NCBI RefSeq assembly: GCF_015694405.1 | Contig: NZ_JADQDB010000004.1 | Span: forward strand, 124,001 to 188,000 | Direction: 5' to 3' | Length of the DNA stretch: 64,000 nt | Origin: Pelagibacterium limicola | GTDB taxonomy: Bacteria; Pseudomonadota; Alphaproteobacteria; Rhizobiales; Devosiaceae | Part shown: in pieces, positions 8,867-17,474 of the stretch | Position numbering within the stretch: the first letter of the stretch is position 1 | Layout: every line of letters starts with the position of its first letter | Notes under the pieces: generated by a model | Database searches by the model: none | The model's input: only the letters and a program-made list of their open reading frames with translations | Told to the model about the DNA's origin: nothing | Translations under genes and position numbers: made by a program

Positions 8867-10066
8867 ATGGCCACGATCACCCAATCGAGCCCGGTGACGG
8901 CGGAGCCCAAAGCCGGCATTCTCAGCAATATCAAGGTCACGCCGGGCAAGGCGATGGCCCACCTGGCGCTATTGCTTCTGGTTCTCATCTGGACCGTACC
9001 GACCTTCGGTCTGCTCATTTCCTCGGTTCGCGACAGGGACCAACTTGCGGTCTCCGGGTGGTGGACGTCACTGACCACCGTTCAACGGTCCTTCGCCGGC
9101 GTCCTGGGCACGCCCGCAGATCAGGTCCAGGAGGACGACCAGTTTGTCATTCGAGGCAATGTTCTCGGAGACGATTCGAACCAGGTGCTCGTGGGCTTCG
9201 GCACCTCGATCAACAATCCCGCCGAGTTTCCCGCCGGATCGAGCGTCGAGATGCGCACTGGCGGCACGATCACGGTCTCGGAGGACGGCAGCTACGTCTG
9301 GACCTCGCCAACCGCTTTCGCTCATAACCGCGTTCGTCTGTTCTACACCTCGCAGGTTCCTCCCCGCTTCACGCTCGATAACTACGTGGAGGTTATTACG
9401 GCGGCCGGGATCGGGCGGGCTTTCGTCAACTCGTTCACGGTAACCGTCCCGGCGACCATCATCCCTATCCTCATCGCGGCCTTTGCCGCCTATGCCCTGG
9501 CCTGGATGCGGTTTCCAGGCAGGACATTGCTGGTGGCGCTGATGGTCGGGCTTCTCGTCGTCCCGCTCCAGATGTCGTTAATCCCCCTCCTGAGGCTATA
9601 TAACGGCATCGCAACAACGTTCGGAGGCAGCGCCAAGTCCTATCTCGGCATATGGCTGGCCCACACCGCCTTCGGTCTGCCGCTCGCGATCTATCTGTTG
9701 CGTAACTATATGGCCGGGCTGCCCCGGGAAATCATGGAAAGCGCCCGCATGGACGGCGCGTCCCATTTCCAGATTTTCGTGACGATGGTTCTGCCGCTAT
9801 CCTTCCCGGCGCTCGCCTCGTTCGCGATTTTCCAGTTCCTCTGGGTCTGGAACGATCTTCTCGTGGCCATCGTGTTCCTGGGCCAAAGCCAGAATGAACT
9901 GGTGCTCACAGGCCAGTTGCGCGCACTGCTCGGCTCACGGGGAGACAATTGGGAAATTCTGACCGCCGGCGCGTTCATATCGATCGTCGTGCCGCTGGTC
10001 GTTTTCTTCTCGCTGCAACGCTACTTTGTCCGCGGCTTGCTCGCTGGGTCGGTCAAGGGCGGATAA
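8867..10066 (+). CDS. aglG: Alpha-glucoside ABC transporter permease AglG
   Basis: Second permease of the importer, 399 residues, MalG-like. After the first membrane segment (about 29-50) comes a long hydrophilic periplasmic stretch of roughly 100 residues (DQVQEDDQFVIRGNVLG through the SEDGSYVWTS region), a known peculiarity of AglG compared with MalG. The five-helix core follows, with the EAA loop EIMESARMDGASHFQIFV and the usual C-terminal YFVRGLLAGSVKGG. It begins on the base after the aglF stop and is followed by a strong terminator, which ends the aglEFG transcript before the oppositely oriented regulator gene. Confidence 0.93.
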   Translation: MATITQSSPVTAEPKAGILSNIKVTPGKAMAHLALLLLVLIWTVPTFGLLISSVRDRDQLAVSGWWTSLTTVQRSFAGVLGTPADQVQEDDQFVIRGNVLGDDSNQVLVGFGTSINNPAEFPAGSSVEMRTGGTITVSEDGSYVWTSPTAFAHNRVRLFYTSQVPPRFTLDNYVEVITAAGIGRAFVNSFTVTVPATIIPILIAAFAAYALAWMRFPGRTLLVALMVGLLVVPLQMSLIPLLRLYNGIATTFGGSAKSYLGIWLAHTAFGLPLAIYLLRNYMAGLPREIMESARMDGASHFQIFVTMVLPLSFPALASFAIFQFLWVWNDLLVAIVFLGQSQNELVLTGQLRALLGSRGDNWEILTAGAFISIVVPLVVFFSLQRYFVRGLLAGSVKGG

Positions 10067-10093
10067 GGACGACTTGCCCCATCTCTTCCAAGG

Positions 10094-10122
10094 AAAGGCC
10101 GCCTCTAAGGCGGCCTTTTTTT
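10094..10122 (+). terminator. Rho-independent terminator after aglG
   Basis: Ten-bp stem AAAGGCCGCC (10094-10103) / GGCGGCCTTT (10109-10118) with a five-base loop and a run of T to 10122. The U-run lies on the plus side, so it serves aglEFG; the opposite direction lacks a clear tract. Confidence 0.85.
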
Positions 10123-10134
10123 AAGAGAGACAAC

Positions 10135-11223
10135 TCAGGCGAAGAGCACCTTGTCGCGGATGGCCGCCGGATCGACCCCTTCTGCGAGGTCGAAGAGCGA
10201 GGGGATCAGCGTGCCGCTCACCTTGTTGCGCTCGCATTGGCGGATGACTTCAGCGACCAGCGCGCGCCCCGCCGCACGAAGCGAAGAACGCACGAACGTC
10301 ATGTTGGCGCCGTCATGGGGCAGATGCAGATATTGGAGTTCGTCGTTCATCGCCGCGATCATCACGTCGCGCCCCGGCTTTCGTCCCGCGCGGCTCAGGG
10401 CTGACATTCCCTCCACGGCGAGCAGCACGGACGAGTAAAGGAAAGCGGTGACGCCAGGCTCGCCCAGCGCAAGCTCGGTGAGTTGGTATCCGGCTTCGAA
10501 CATGGGATGTGTGCCGCGCAGGTAGAGGCAGCTATCCTGCGAAAGCCCCATATCGCGCAGCGCGTCCTCCACCGCCTTGCGGCGCGTGGTTGCGTACATG
10601 AAACGCTCGTCGCCATTGATGAAGGCGAAACGCTTGTGTCCGTTGGAAACGATCAGCCGGGCGAGATTGTAGAAATTGCCGTAATTGTCGACGTCTACCC
10701 AACCATAGTCATCGGCTTGCTCGTTCCGCCCATGCACCACGAAAGGCACCCCAGCCTCGCGCAGGAACTTGATCCGCGGGTCGCCCGGCTGCGGCAGGTC
10801 GACGATGAACCCGTCGACGCTCCCGTCGCTCACATAGCGCTCATAGGCCGCGATCTGCCGTTGGGGCGTCTCGCTGGTCATGACGATATCGTAGTGGCTC
10901 TGGCGCGCCTCGCGCAGCACGCCAACCATGACTTCCACAAAGTGGGGGTCGACGAACTTGTTGTCGTCGTCCGACTGCACCCAGGCAATCGAGTGGCTTC
11001 GCCGCGTCACCAGCCTCTGCGCATTGCGGTTGGGCGTATAGCCCAGCCGCCGCGCACCTTCCACGACCCTTTTCCGCGTCTTCTCGCCAACGTCGGAATA
11101 GCCGTTGAGCGCACGGGAAATCGTGGTGATCGACAGTCCGAGTTCTGCTGCAAGGTCCTTGATCGTAACCTTGCGCGGCGTTCCCGTCGTCCCCCGATTT
11201 TGGCGTTCTTGCCGCGGCGCCAT
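10135..11223 (-). CDS. aglR: LacI-family transcriptional regulator of the alpha-glucoside genes (AglR type)
   Basis: Sugar-responsive repressor of the LacI/GalR family. The N-terminal helix-turn-helix reads VTIKDLAAELGLSITTISRA followed by LNGYSDVGEKTRKRV, and the rest is a periplasmic-binding-protein-like effector domain (residues about 70-360). The open frame extends upstream to 11325, but the extra 34 residues are an Arg/Gly-rich run unlike the family, so ATG 11223 (MAPRQERQ) is chosen; an AGGTG sits close before it. The gene is convergent with aglG and divergent from aglA. Its own upstream region contains a perfect CCAAAACGTTTTGG, the same site found twice before aglE, so it very probably binds these sites and autoregulates. 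That it responds to alpha-glucosides is inferred from context. Confidence 0.88.
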   Translation of the reverse strand: MAPRQERQNRGTTGTPRKVTIKDLAAELGLSITTISRALNGYSDVGEKTRKRVVEGARRLGYTPNRNAQRLVTRRSHSIAWVQSDDDNKFVDPHFVEVMVGVLREARQSHYDIVMTSETPQRQIAAYERYVSDGSVDGFIVDLPQPGDPRIKFLREAGVPFVVHGRNEQADDYGWVDVDNYGNFYNLARLIVSNGHKRFAFINGDERFMYATTRRKAVEDALRDMGLSQDSCLYLRGTHPMFEAGYQLTELALGEPGVTAFLYSSVLLAVEGMSALSRAGRKPGRDVMIAAMNDELQYLHLPHDGANMTFVRSSLRAAGRALVAEVIRQCERNKVSGTLIPSLFDLAEGVDPAAIRDKVLFA

Positions 11224-11403
11224 CACCTGAGACTTCTTGTTTGTAGCCGTTGCAGGATAGACAAGACCTGCTCCTCCCTTTGCGCCTCGCGAACAGCCTC
11301 CTCTGCGCCAGCGTCGGCGATACATTTAGCGTCTGGATAATGCAAGGACCACCGCAATAATCCCGTTGACGAAGGGCGAAGCGGGCGCGTATGGATTCCT
11401 TTG

Positions 11404-11417
11404 CCAAAACGTTTTGG
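11404..11417. promoter_or_regulatory. LacI-family operator in the aglR-aglA divergent region
   Basis: Perfect 14-bp palindrome CCAAAACGTTTTGG, identical to the 6371-6384 site. It lies 181 bp before the aglR start and 173 bp before aglA, so it could control both directions. The whole 367-bp interval 11224-11589 contains this site and otherwise no gene or RNA that I recognise. Confidence 0.78.
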
Positions 11418-11589
11418 TAGTATAGCCCGTTTGGCACGAAAAGGGCATTCCTGATCGACGGCGGGCGAAAATTTCCCGGCTGGACCGAACAGGGCTCGTC
11501 AGGATGAGGTGCGGCGGCGGTTTTTGCCGCAGGCGGGGCGACTTTGAGCGCCACAACGGTTTTAAGTTTCTGGAGCGTGCGGAAGCGGC

Positions 11590-13284
11590 ATGAGTTATTT
11601 TACGCTTGAGTCCATGCAGGTCTCGCACCCAGCGGACAATTCCCCTGTTAATGCCAATTGGTGGCGTGGCGCAGCCATTTATCAGATCTACCCGCGCTCC
11701 TTTCAGGACCAGAACGGAGACGGTATCGGCGATTTGGTCGGCATTACGTCACGCCTCGAATACGTGGCTGATCTTGGTGTCGACGCCATCTGGCTTTCTC
11801 CGGTCTTTACGTCCCCGATGAAGGACTTCGGGTATGACGTCGCCAATTACCGCGACATCGACCCTCTGTTTGGAACACTGGAGGATTTCGACCGGCTGGT
11901 AGAAAAGGCTCATGCGCTCGGCCTCAAGGTCATCATCGATCAGGTGATCTCCCATTCGTCGGACCGCCACCCCTGGTTCGCCGAAAGCCGAATTTCGCGC
12001 ACAAACGAGAAGGCCGATTGGTATGTCTGGGCCGATCCCAAGCCCGACGGTACGCCGCCCAACAACTGGCTTTCGATCTTCGGTGGCTCGGCCTGGCACT
12101 GGGATGGGCGTCGGATGCAGTACTATCTGCACAATTTTCTCTCCTCCCAGCCAGATCTCAACTTTCACAACCCAGCGGTTCAGGACGCCGTTCTTTCGGA
12201 AATGCGGTTCTGGCTCGAGCGCGGCGTTGATGGCTTCCGGCTCGATACGGTCAACTTCTATTTCCATTCCATAGGACTTGAGGATAACCCGCCCATCCGC
12301 CCCGAGGAGTTCAACACCTCGACGGCGCCGGCGGTTAATCCCTACAACCTTCAGGACCATCGCTACGACAAGAGCCAACCGGAAAACGTGGCTTTCTTAA
12401 AGCGTGTGCGTGCGCTGCTAGATGAATATCCCGGCTCGACCAGCGTGGGCGAGATCGGAGATGCCCAACACCAGCTCGAGATCATGGCCGAGTATACCTC
12501 CGGCAATGGTATGCTGCACATGTGTTACACGTTCGATTTTCTCGGGGGGGAGTATTCGGCGCGCCATTTCGCGCAGGCGATCGATGCAATTGCGGAAGCG
12601 GCGCCAGACGGTTGGATATGCCTTGCCTTTTCCAACCATGACGTCGTACGCCACATTTCGCGCTGGGCGCCCCACGGTTACGAGGACGTCATGGGGCGCC
12701 AGGCAGCGACGCTTCTGCTGACCATGCGCGGCTCGGTATGCCTCTATCAAGGGGAAGAACTCGGACTGACGGAAGCCGAATTGGCCTTCGAGGACCTCGC
12801 GGATCCCTATGGCCTCGAGTTCTGGCCAGAGTTCAAGGGCCGCGACGGTTGCCGCACGCCGATGGTCTGGCAAGCCCACACCCATCAGGGCGGGTTTTCC
12901 TCAGCCAACCGGACTTGGTTGCCGGTGCCTGCGCAGCATCTCGGCTATGCGGTCGACCAGCAGGAGAACGTCGCCAATTCCATGCTGGCCTTCTACCGCG
13001 CCATGTTGCGTTACCGCAAAGGTCACACGGCGCTGATCACGGGCGACATCGAGATCGTGAGCGGCACGCCGGAGGCCGTTCTGGCCTTCACGCGTCGGTC
13101 CGAAGAGGAGACGCTGTTCTGCGCTTACAATATGAGCGCCGAGCCGGTGGAATACGAAATCCCGGGCGGGCTTGCCCTTACGGAGGCGGGAGCGCCCGGC
13201 TCGGACACTCCGCTCGAGGATGGCAGGTTGAGTTTCGGGCCGTTCGGGTCCTATATTGGCGTAGTAAATCAGGGTATTGAATAA
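11590..13284 (+). CDS. aglA: GH13 alpha-glucosidase AglA
   Basis: Cytoplasmic glycoside hydrolase family 13 enzyme (oligo-1,6-/alpha-1,4-glucosidase type), 564 residues, hydrolysing the imported alpha-glucosides. Conserved regions: NWWRGAAIYQIYPRSFQD (23-40), region I Asp117 to His122 in IIDQVISHSS, nucleophile Asp219 in GFRLDTVNF, acid/base Glu288 in SVGEIGD, and transition-state Asp351 in FSNHDVVRH. No signal peptide, in line with hydrolysis after uptake. Start ATG 11590 has GGAAG upstream; ATG 11614 is an alternative. It is followed 23 nt later by aglK, so aglA-aglK form one unit downstream of the LacI operator. Confidence 0.93.
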   Translation: MSYFTLESMQVSHPADNSPVNANWWRGAAIYQIYPRSFQDQNGDGIGDLVGITSRLEYVADLGVDAIWLSPVFTSPMKDFGYDVANYRDIDPLFGTLEDFDRLVEKAHALGLKVIIDQVISHSSDRHPWFAESRISRTNEKADWYVWADPKPDGTPPNNWLSIFGGSAWHWDGRRMQYYLHNFLSSQPDLNFHNPAVQDAVLSEMRFWLERGVDGFRLDTVNFYFHSIGLEDNPPIRPEEFNTSTAPAVNPYNLQDHRYDKSQPENVAFLKRVRALLDEYPGSTSVGEIGDAQHQLEIMAEYTSGNGMLHMCYTFDFLGGEYSARHFAQAIDAIAEAAPDGWICLAFSNHDVVRHISRWAPHGYEDVMGRQAATLLLTMRGSVCLYQGEELGLTEAELAFEDLADPYGLEFWPEFKGRDGCRTPMVWQAHTHQGGFSSANRTWLPVPAQHLGYAVDQQENVANSMLAFYRAMLRYRKGHTALITGDIEIVSGTPEAVLAFTRRSEEETLFCAYNMSAEPVEYEIPGGLALTEAGAPGSDTPLEDGRLSFGPFGSYIGVVNQGIE

Positions 13285-13307
13285 CAAATTCAAACGGGGA
13301 GGGAGCT

Positions 13308-14540
13308 ATGGCTGATCTGAGGATTACCAATCTCCACAAGCGCTATGGCAATGTCGAGGTCTTGAAGGACATCAACCTTGACATAAAATCTGGGGAATTC
13401 ATCGTTTTCGTCGGTCCGTCCGGCTGTGGCAAGTCCACTTTGCTCCGCACAATTTCGGGGTTGGAGACGATTTCAAGTGGAACGCTCGAAATCGGCGGTC
13501 GCGTTGTCAACGACATCGCGCCCTCCAAGCGCGGCATCGCGATGGTCTTCCAGTCCTACGCGCTCTACCCGCACATGACCGTGTTCGACAATATGGCCTA
13601 TTCGCTCAAGCTCCAGCGCGCGTCGACCGCTGAGATCAAGCAGAAGGTCGAAGCGGCAGCCGACATGCTGCAGTTGCGCCCCTATCTCGAGCGTCTGCCC
13701 AAGGCGCTCTCGGGCGGCCAGCGCCAGCGGGTTGCCATCGGACGGGCCATCGTGCGCAATCCTCAGGTCTTCCTGTTCGATGAACCCTTGTCCAACCTGG
13801 ACGCTGCGCTGCGGGTCGCGACCCGCATGGAGATCGCCAAGCTCAAGGAATCTCTACCCGACACCACAATGATATATGTCACGCATGACCAGGTCGAAGC
13901 CATGACACTGGCCGACCGGATCGTCGTTCTCAAGGATGGCGTGGTGATGCAAGTCGGCTCGCCCATGGAGCTTTACGACCACCCGCAATCGCTCTTCGTT
14001 GCCGGCTTCATCGGTAGCCCCAAGATGAACTTCATGACCGGCGCCGACGCTGCCAAATATAACGCAGCGACAGTCGGCGTGCGTCCCGAACACATGGAAA
14101 TCCAGCCCAAGGGCAAAGGCGTCTGGAGCGGTAAGGTCATCTATTCGGAAAACCTGGGCTCGGACAGCTTCATCTATGTCGATATCGGCGCTGAGGAAGC
14201 GGTTATCGTGCGACAGGAGGGCAAGGCGAGCTACCATGCCGGAGAAACCATCAGCTTTGGTCCGCAGGGAAATCTGTTCCATCGGTTCGATGCCGAGGGC
14301 AAACCGCTGAACGGAGGCGCCGTGACGCCCCCCAAGGCGCCGGCTAAGCGCCCCGCCAATGCGGCCAAGGAAGGCGTGCCCGACAAGGGCGTCGTCGGTT
14401 CGGCCGGTGCCGTGGCGATGCCTGCGAGTTCCGGCAAGAAACCGGCAGCCAAAGGCCCCTCGCCTAAGGCCGGCACGATCAAGTCGGCGGCCGCGCGCAG
14501 AGCGCCGGCCCGCAAGGCGCCGGCCAAGCCCAAGGCCTGA
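13308..14540 (+). CDS. aglK: Sugar ABC transporter ATPase AglK (MsmK/UgpC type) with basic C-terminal tail
   Basis: ATPase subunit that energises AglFG. Walker A GPSGCGKST (36-44), Q-loop FQSYALYP (81-88), signature LSGGQRQR (134-141), Walker B VFLFDEP (154-160), H-loop His193. The C-terminal regulatory TOBE-like region (about 240-336) resembles MalK/UgpC proteins. Residues about 337-410 are unusual: a 74-residue low-complexity Ala/Pro/Lys/Arg tail (for example RRAPARKAPAKPKA at the end) resembling histone H1-like or nucleoid-protein tails, where related AglK proteins of about 360 residues stop. The frame through the tail is uninterrupted. GGGAGGGAG precedes the ATG. The stop lies 20 bp from the convergent iron permease stop. 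Confidence 0.92.
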   Translation: MADLRITNLHKRYGNVEVLKDINLDIKSGEFIVFVGPSGCGKSTLLRTISGLETISSGTLEIGGRVVNDIAPSKRGIAMVFQSYALYPHMTVFDNMAYSLKLQRASTAEIKQKVEAAADMLQLRPYLERLPKALSGGQRQRVAIGRAIVRNPQVFLFDEPLSNLDAALRVATRMEIAKLKESLPDTTMIYVTHDQVEAMTLADRIVVLKDGVVMQVGSPMELYDHPQSLFVAGFIGSPKMNFMTGADAAKYNAATVGVRPEHMEIQPKGKGVWSGKVIYSENLGSDSFIYVDIGAEEAVIVRQEGKASYHAGETISFGPQGNLFHRFDAEGKPLNGGAVTPPKAPAKRPANAAKEGVPDKGVVGSAGAVAMPASSGKKPAAKGPSPKAGTIKSAAARRAPARKAPAKPKA

Positions 14541-14559
14541 AATCGTCAGGATATCGTGA

Positions 14560-16275
14560 TCAGGGCCGGGCCGCTTTATGCGGTTCGGCCGTTCCCATTC
14601 GGGCCAGAAGGATCACCGGCAAAATGCCGATAACGATAATGATGAGCGCGGCCAGTGATGCGTCTTCATAGACGCCGCGGGCAGCTTCCCCATATAGCAA
14701 CGTCGAAAGGCTTTCGAAGTTGAGCGGGCGCAGCAGGAGTGTTGCGGGCAGTTCCTTCATGCAGTCGACGAATACAAGCAATCCCGCCGCGGTCAGCGCG
14801 GTGCGCGACAGCGGCAGGTGAATACCGAAAAACGTGCCCGTTGCGTCGCGCCCGAGCGTTCGCGCAGCTTGATCGTATGAGGCGGGAATACGGCTCAGCC
14901 CCGCTTCGATGCCCCCCACGGAAATGGCCATGAAGCGTGCTGCGTAAGCGTAGACGAGCGCCGCGCCCGATCCGAGCAGCAAGAGCCCGGTCGAAACGCC
15001 GATCGTATTGCGCAGGAGCCCATCGAGCGAACGGTCGAACCACGCAACAGGGATAAGGATGCCGATCGCCAGAACCGTTCCAGGAACTGCATAACCCAGC
15101 GATGCGGTACGCATGACAGCGTTGGAGAGCGTTCCAGGCCTGAGGCGGGCAGCATAGGCGGCGGCGAATCCGAGCACCAGTACGGCTACGGTCGCAGCGC
15201 TCGAAACCGTCACCGTATTGACCGTCGCCCTCACAATAGCCGCCGAAATTCCGTTATGTTCGATACGCTTGAGGGCGGACCAGACGAGGTAAATAAACGG
15301 GCCGGCAAAGCCGACGAGAATGGGGAGAAATCCGAAGCTGAAGGCGATCAGTGCCTTGATGCCGGAAAGGCGTACAGGCTGCATGGGCCGGGCGCGCTGT
15401 GCGGAGTGCGAGAACCGTTGATTACGCCGCGCCCAACGCTCCACCACGATCAGGGCCACCACCACCACCAGCATGGCCAATGCGATTTGGGCCGCTCCTG
15501 GCAGGTCGCCGCGATTGATCCAGGTCGAATAGACCGAAGCGGTCATCGTCCGGACGCCAAGGAACTGCGTCGCCCCGACATCGTTAAGCGCCTCCATGAG
15601 CGCAAGGCTTACGCCCACCGCTATGGCCGGACGTGCCAGCGGCAAGGCAACCCGCCAGAATATGCCGGACCGCTTGACACCCAGCGTGCGCGCCACCTCA
15701 ACGACGTTGGCTGCCTGGGTGAGGAACATCGCGCGCGTCGTAAGGTAAATGTATGGATAGAGGACAAAGCCGAAGATCAGGATCGCGCCCCACATCGCGC
15801 GGATGTCGGGCAGGCGGAATTCGCGGGGGCTGGAATAGCCGAGCATCCAGCGTATCCCGCCTTGAATGGCCCCGAGCGGGCTTAGAATATCGAGATAGGC
15901 ATAGGCCATGATGTAGGTCGGTACGGCCAGAGGCAGCAGAAGCGCCCATTCGAGAAAGCCGCGCCCCCGGAAATCATAGGCCGAAACCAGCCAGGCCGCC
16001 CCGGTACCGATCATCGTGGCGAGAATGCCGGCGCCAACAAGCAGCGTCACCGTATTGCGGGTCGCGTGCGGAAGCACGTGAACGAGGATATGTGACCATA
16101 AATGTCCGGTATCGGCAGCGGCCATGACCGCGAGCGTGCCCACCGGCAACAGCGCAAGAACCGCGGTGGCCATCGCCAGCGCGGTCCAGATATTGATGCG
16201 ACTTTTACTCCGGCCGTTTATCCGGCCTGCTATCGTGCTCATGCATGGACTGGCGGCGGGTTGCCCCGCCGCCAT
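14560..16275 (-). CDS. fbpB: Ferric iron ABC transporter permease, fused two-domain FbpB/SfuB type
   Basis: Inner-membrane permease for ferric iron, 571 residues, a tandem fusion of two six-helix permease halves. Each half carries an EAA-type loop: VVEVARTLGVKRSGIF in the first and SYDQAARTLGRDATGTF in the second, both followed by an LP-containing turn. The start at 16275 is five bases after the stop of the binding-protein gene and is probably reached by translational coupling. An in-frame ATG at 16242 (MSTIAGRING) would give a more typical N-terminus but has no ribosome-binding site. Together with the ATPase and binding-protein genes upstream on the same strand it completes a FutABC/FbpABC-like importer. 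Homology to thiamine/iron permeases is shared, but the neighbours favour iron. Confidence 0.88.
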   Translation of the reverse strand: MAAGQPAASPCMSTIAGRINGRSKSRINIWTALAMATAVLALLPVGTLAVMAAADTGHLWSHILVHVLPHATRNTVTLLVGAGILATMIGTGAAWLVSAYDFRGRGFLEWALLLPLAVPTYIMAYAYLDILSPLGAIQGGIRWMLGYSSPREFRLPDIRAMWGAILIFGFVLYPYIYLTTRAMFLTQAANVVEVARTLGVKRSGIFWRVALPLARPAIAVGVSLALMEALNDVGATQFLGVRTMTASVYSTWINRGDLPGAAQIALAMLVVVVALIVVERWARRNQRFSHSAQRARPMQPVRLSGIKALIAFSFGFLPILVGFAGPFIYLVWSALKRIEHNGISAAIVRATVNTVTVSSAATVAVLVLGFAAAYAARLRPGTLSNAVMRTASLGYAVPGTVLAIGILIPVAWFDRSLDGLLRNTIGVSTGLLLLGSGAALVYAYAARFMAISVGGIEAGLSRIPASYDQAARTLGRDATGTFFGIHLPLSRTALTAAGLLVFVDCMKELPATLLLRPLNFESLSTLLYGEAARGVYEDASLAALIIIVIGILPVILLARMGTAEPHKAARP

Positions 16276-16280
16276 GATTC

Positions 16281-17315
16281 TCAGTTCTCGAAGGAGTCGA
16301 AATTCACCTCATCGACCAGCTCGCTGGCGCGGGCGCGGTAAGGCAGGATTTCGGTGAGCGAGGTTCCGTCTATATTGAGTTCACCGAACGAGGCGATGAT
16401 CGGATGCACTTCAGCGGCAGGGTTCACCGGGTATTCGAAATTGGCCTCGGCGTAGATTTTCTGGGCCGGCTCTGACGCCAGATATTCGAGAAGCTGAATG
16501 GCTTCGTCACGGTTCGGTGCGTGGGCAGCAACACCAGCACCCGAGACGTTGACCAGCGTACCCCCATTTTCAAACGTGGGCAGGATCACCTTGATGGCGT
16601 CGGACCAGCCCTTCTGTTCTTCGCCGGAGCTGCCGCTGGCCATGTGGCCGTAATAGTAGGTGTTGGCAATGGCGATGTCGCAGACGCCCGCGGCAATGTC
16701 GCGCGCGCCGTCACGGTCGCCACCCGCAGCGGGGCGGGCCTGGTTGGCCTTGAGGTTCTCGAGATAGGTGCGAGTCGCATCTTCGCCGTGATGGGCCATA
16801 TAGGCCGCGAACAGCGCGGTGTTGTAAACGTGCTGGCCGGAGCGGATGCAGAGACGGCCGCGCCACTCTTCGTCGGCAAGCTCTTCGTAGGTGATCGCTT
16901 CGATATCGCTTTCGATAGGCAGGTAAACGGCACGTGCGCGACCGGAAAGCGCAAACCAGTTGCCTTCGGGGTCGCGCAGCGCTGCGGGTACTGCGGCTTC
17001 GAGGGCCTCCGACTGTACCGGTTGGGTCAGTCCGGCTGTGACCAGCTCGATCAGATTGCCGAAATCGACAGTCATGAGAACGTCGGCGGGGGAGCTTTCA
17101 CCTTCGGCGGAAACGCGCTCGACGAGCCCGTCTTGCACATGCACGGTATTGACCGTAACGCCGGTTTCGGCGGTAAAGGCATCCAGAAGCGGCTGGATCA
17201 GGCCGGGCTCGCGGGTGGTGTAGATATTGACTTCGGCGGAAACGGCTGGTGCGGCTGCGCTGAGCGCTATGAGGCTGGCAGCGGCAAGGGCCTTGATTGA
17301 AATCTGGCGTGACAT
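16281..17315 (-). CDS. fbpA: Ferric iron ABC transporter periplasmic binding protein (FutA/FbpA type)
   Basis: Periplasmic iron-binding protein, 344 residues, with a signal peptide (Ala/Leu-rich core, cleavage near AVSA-EV at about residue 27). The mature protein starts VNIYTTREP, the classic FutA/FbpA beginning. A tyrosine triplet in ANTYYYGH fits the Tyr ligands that bind ferric iron in this family. The gene follows the ATPase gene after a 159-bp gap that contains a perfect Irr-type box, and precedes the permease by five bases. It is probably induced under iron limitation as one unit with the permease. The exact iron form (free ferric or chelated) cannot be stated from sequence. Confidence 0.9.
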   Translation of the reverse strand: MSRQISIKALAAASLIALSAAAPAVSAEVNIYTTREPGLIQPLLDAFTAETGVTVNTVHVQDGLVERVSAEGESSPADVLMTVDFGNLIELVTAGLTQPVQSEALEAAVPAALRDPEGNWFALSGRARAVYLPIESDIEAITYEELADEEWRGRLCIRSGQHVYNTALFAAYMAHHGEDATRTYLENLKANQARPAAGGDRDGARDIAAGVCDIAIANTYYYGHMASGSSGEEQKGWSDAIKVILPTFENGGTLVNVSGAGVAAHAPNRDEAIQLLEYLASEPAQKIYAEANFEYPVNPAAEVHPIIASFGELNIDGTSLTEILPYRARASELVDEVNFDSFEN

Positions 17316-17426
17316 GGGAATTCCCTTGAATGAACGTATGGTTCAAAGCGCCTGGTGAGGAGCAGCGCGCTCGACGGTCCCGCTTAATTCATAGTTGAGA
17401 GTGGCAGTCAAGTAATTTCGACATAG

Positions 17427-17443
17427 TTTAGAAACGTTCTAAA
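17427..17443 (-). promoter_or_regulatory. Irr-type iron control element (ICE) before the iron binding-protein gene
   Basis: TTTAGAAACGTTCTAAA: TTTAGAA and TTCTAAA arms around three bases, the alphaproteobacterial ICE pattern bound by the Fur-family regulator Irr. It lies about 110 bp upstream of the binding-protein start in a locally AT-rich gap. Spacing from the start suggests it overlaps the promoter or sits just upstream. Confidence 0.8.
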
Positions 17444-17474
17444 TTATTGGAATTCTTCGGGTTTTAGGGCGTGG

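Noticed and set aside
11224..11325. N-terminal extension of the LacI-family regulator
   Set aside because: The 34 extra residues are an Arg/Gly-rich run before the normal HTH start and contain no domain; the ATG at 11223 is preferred.
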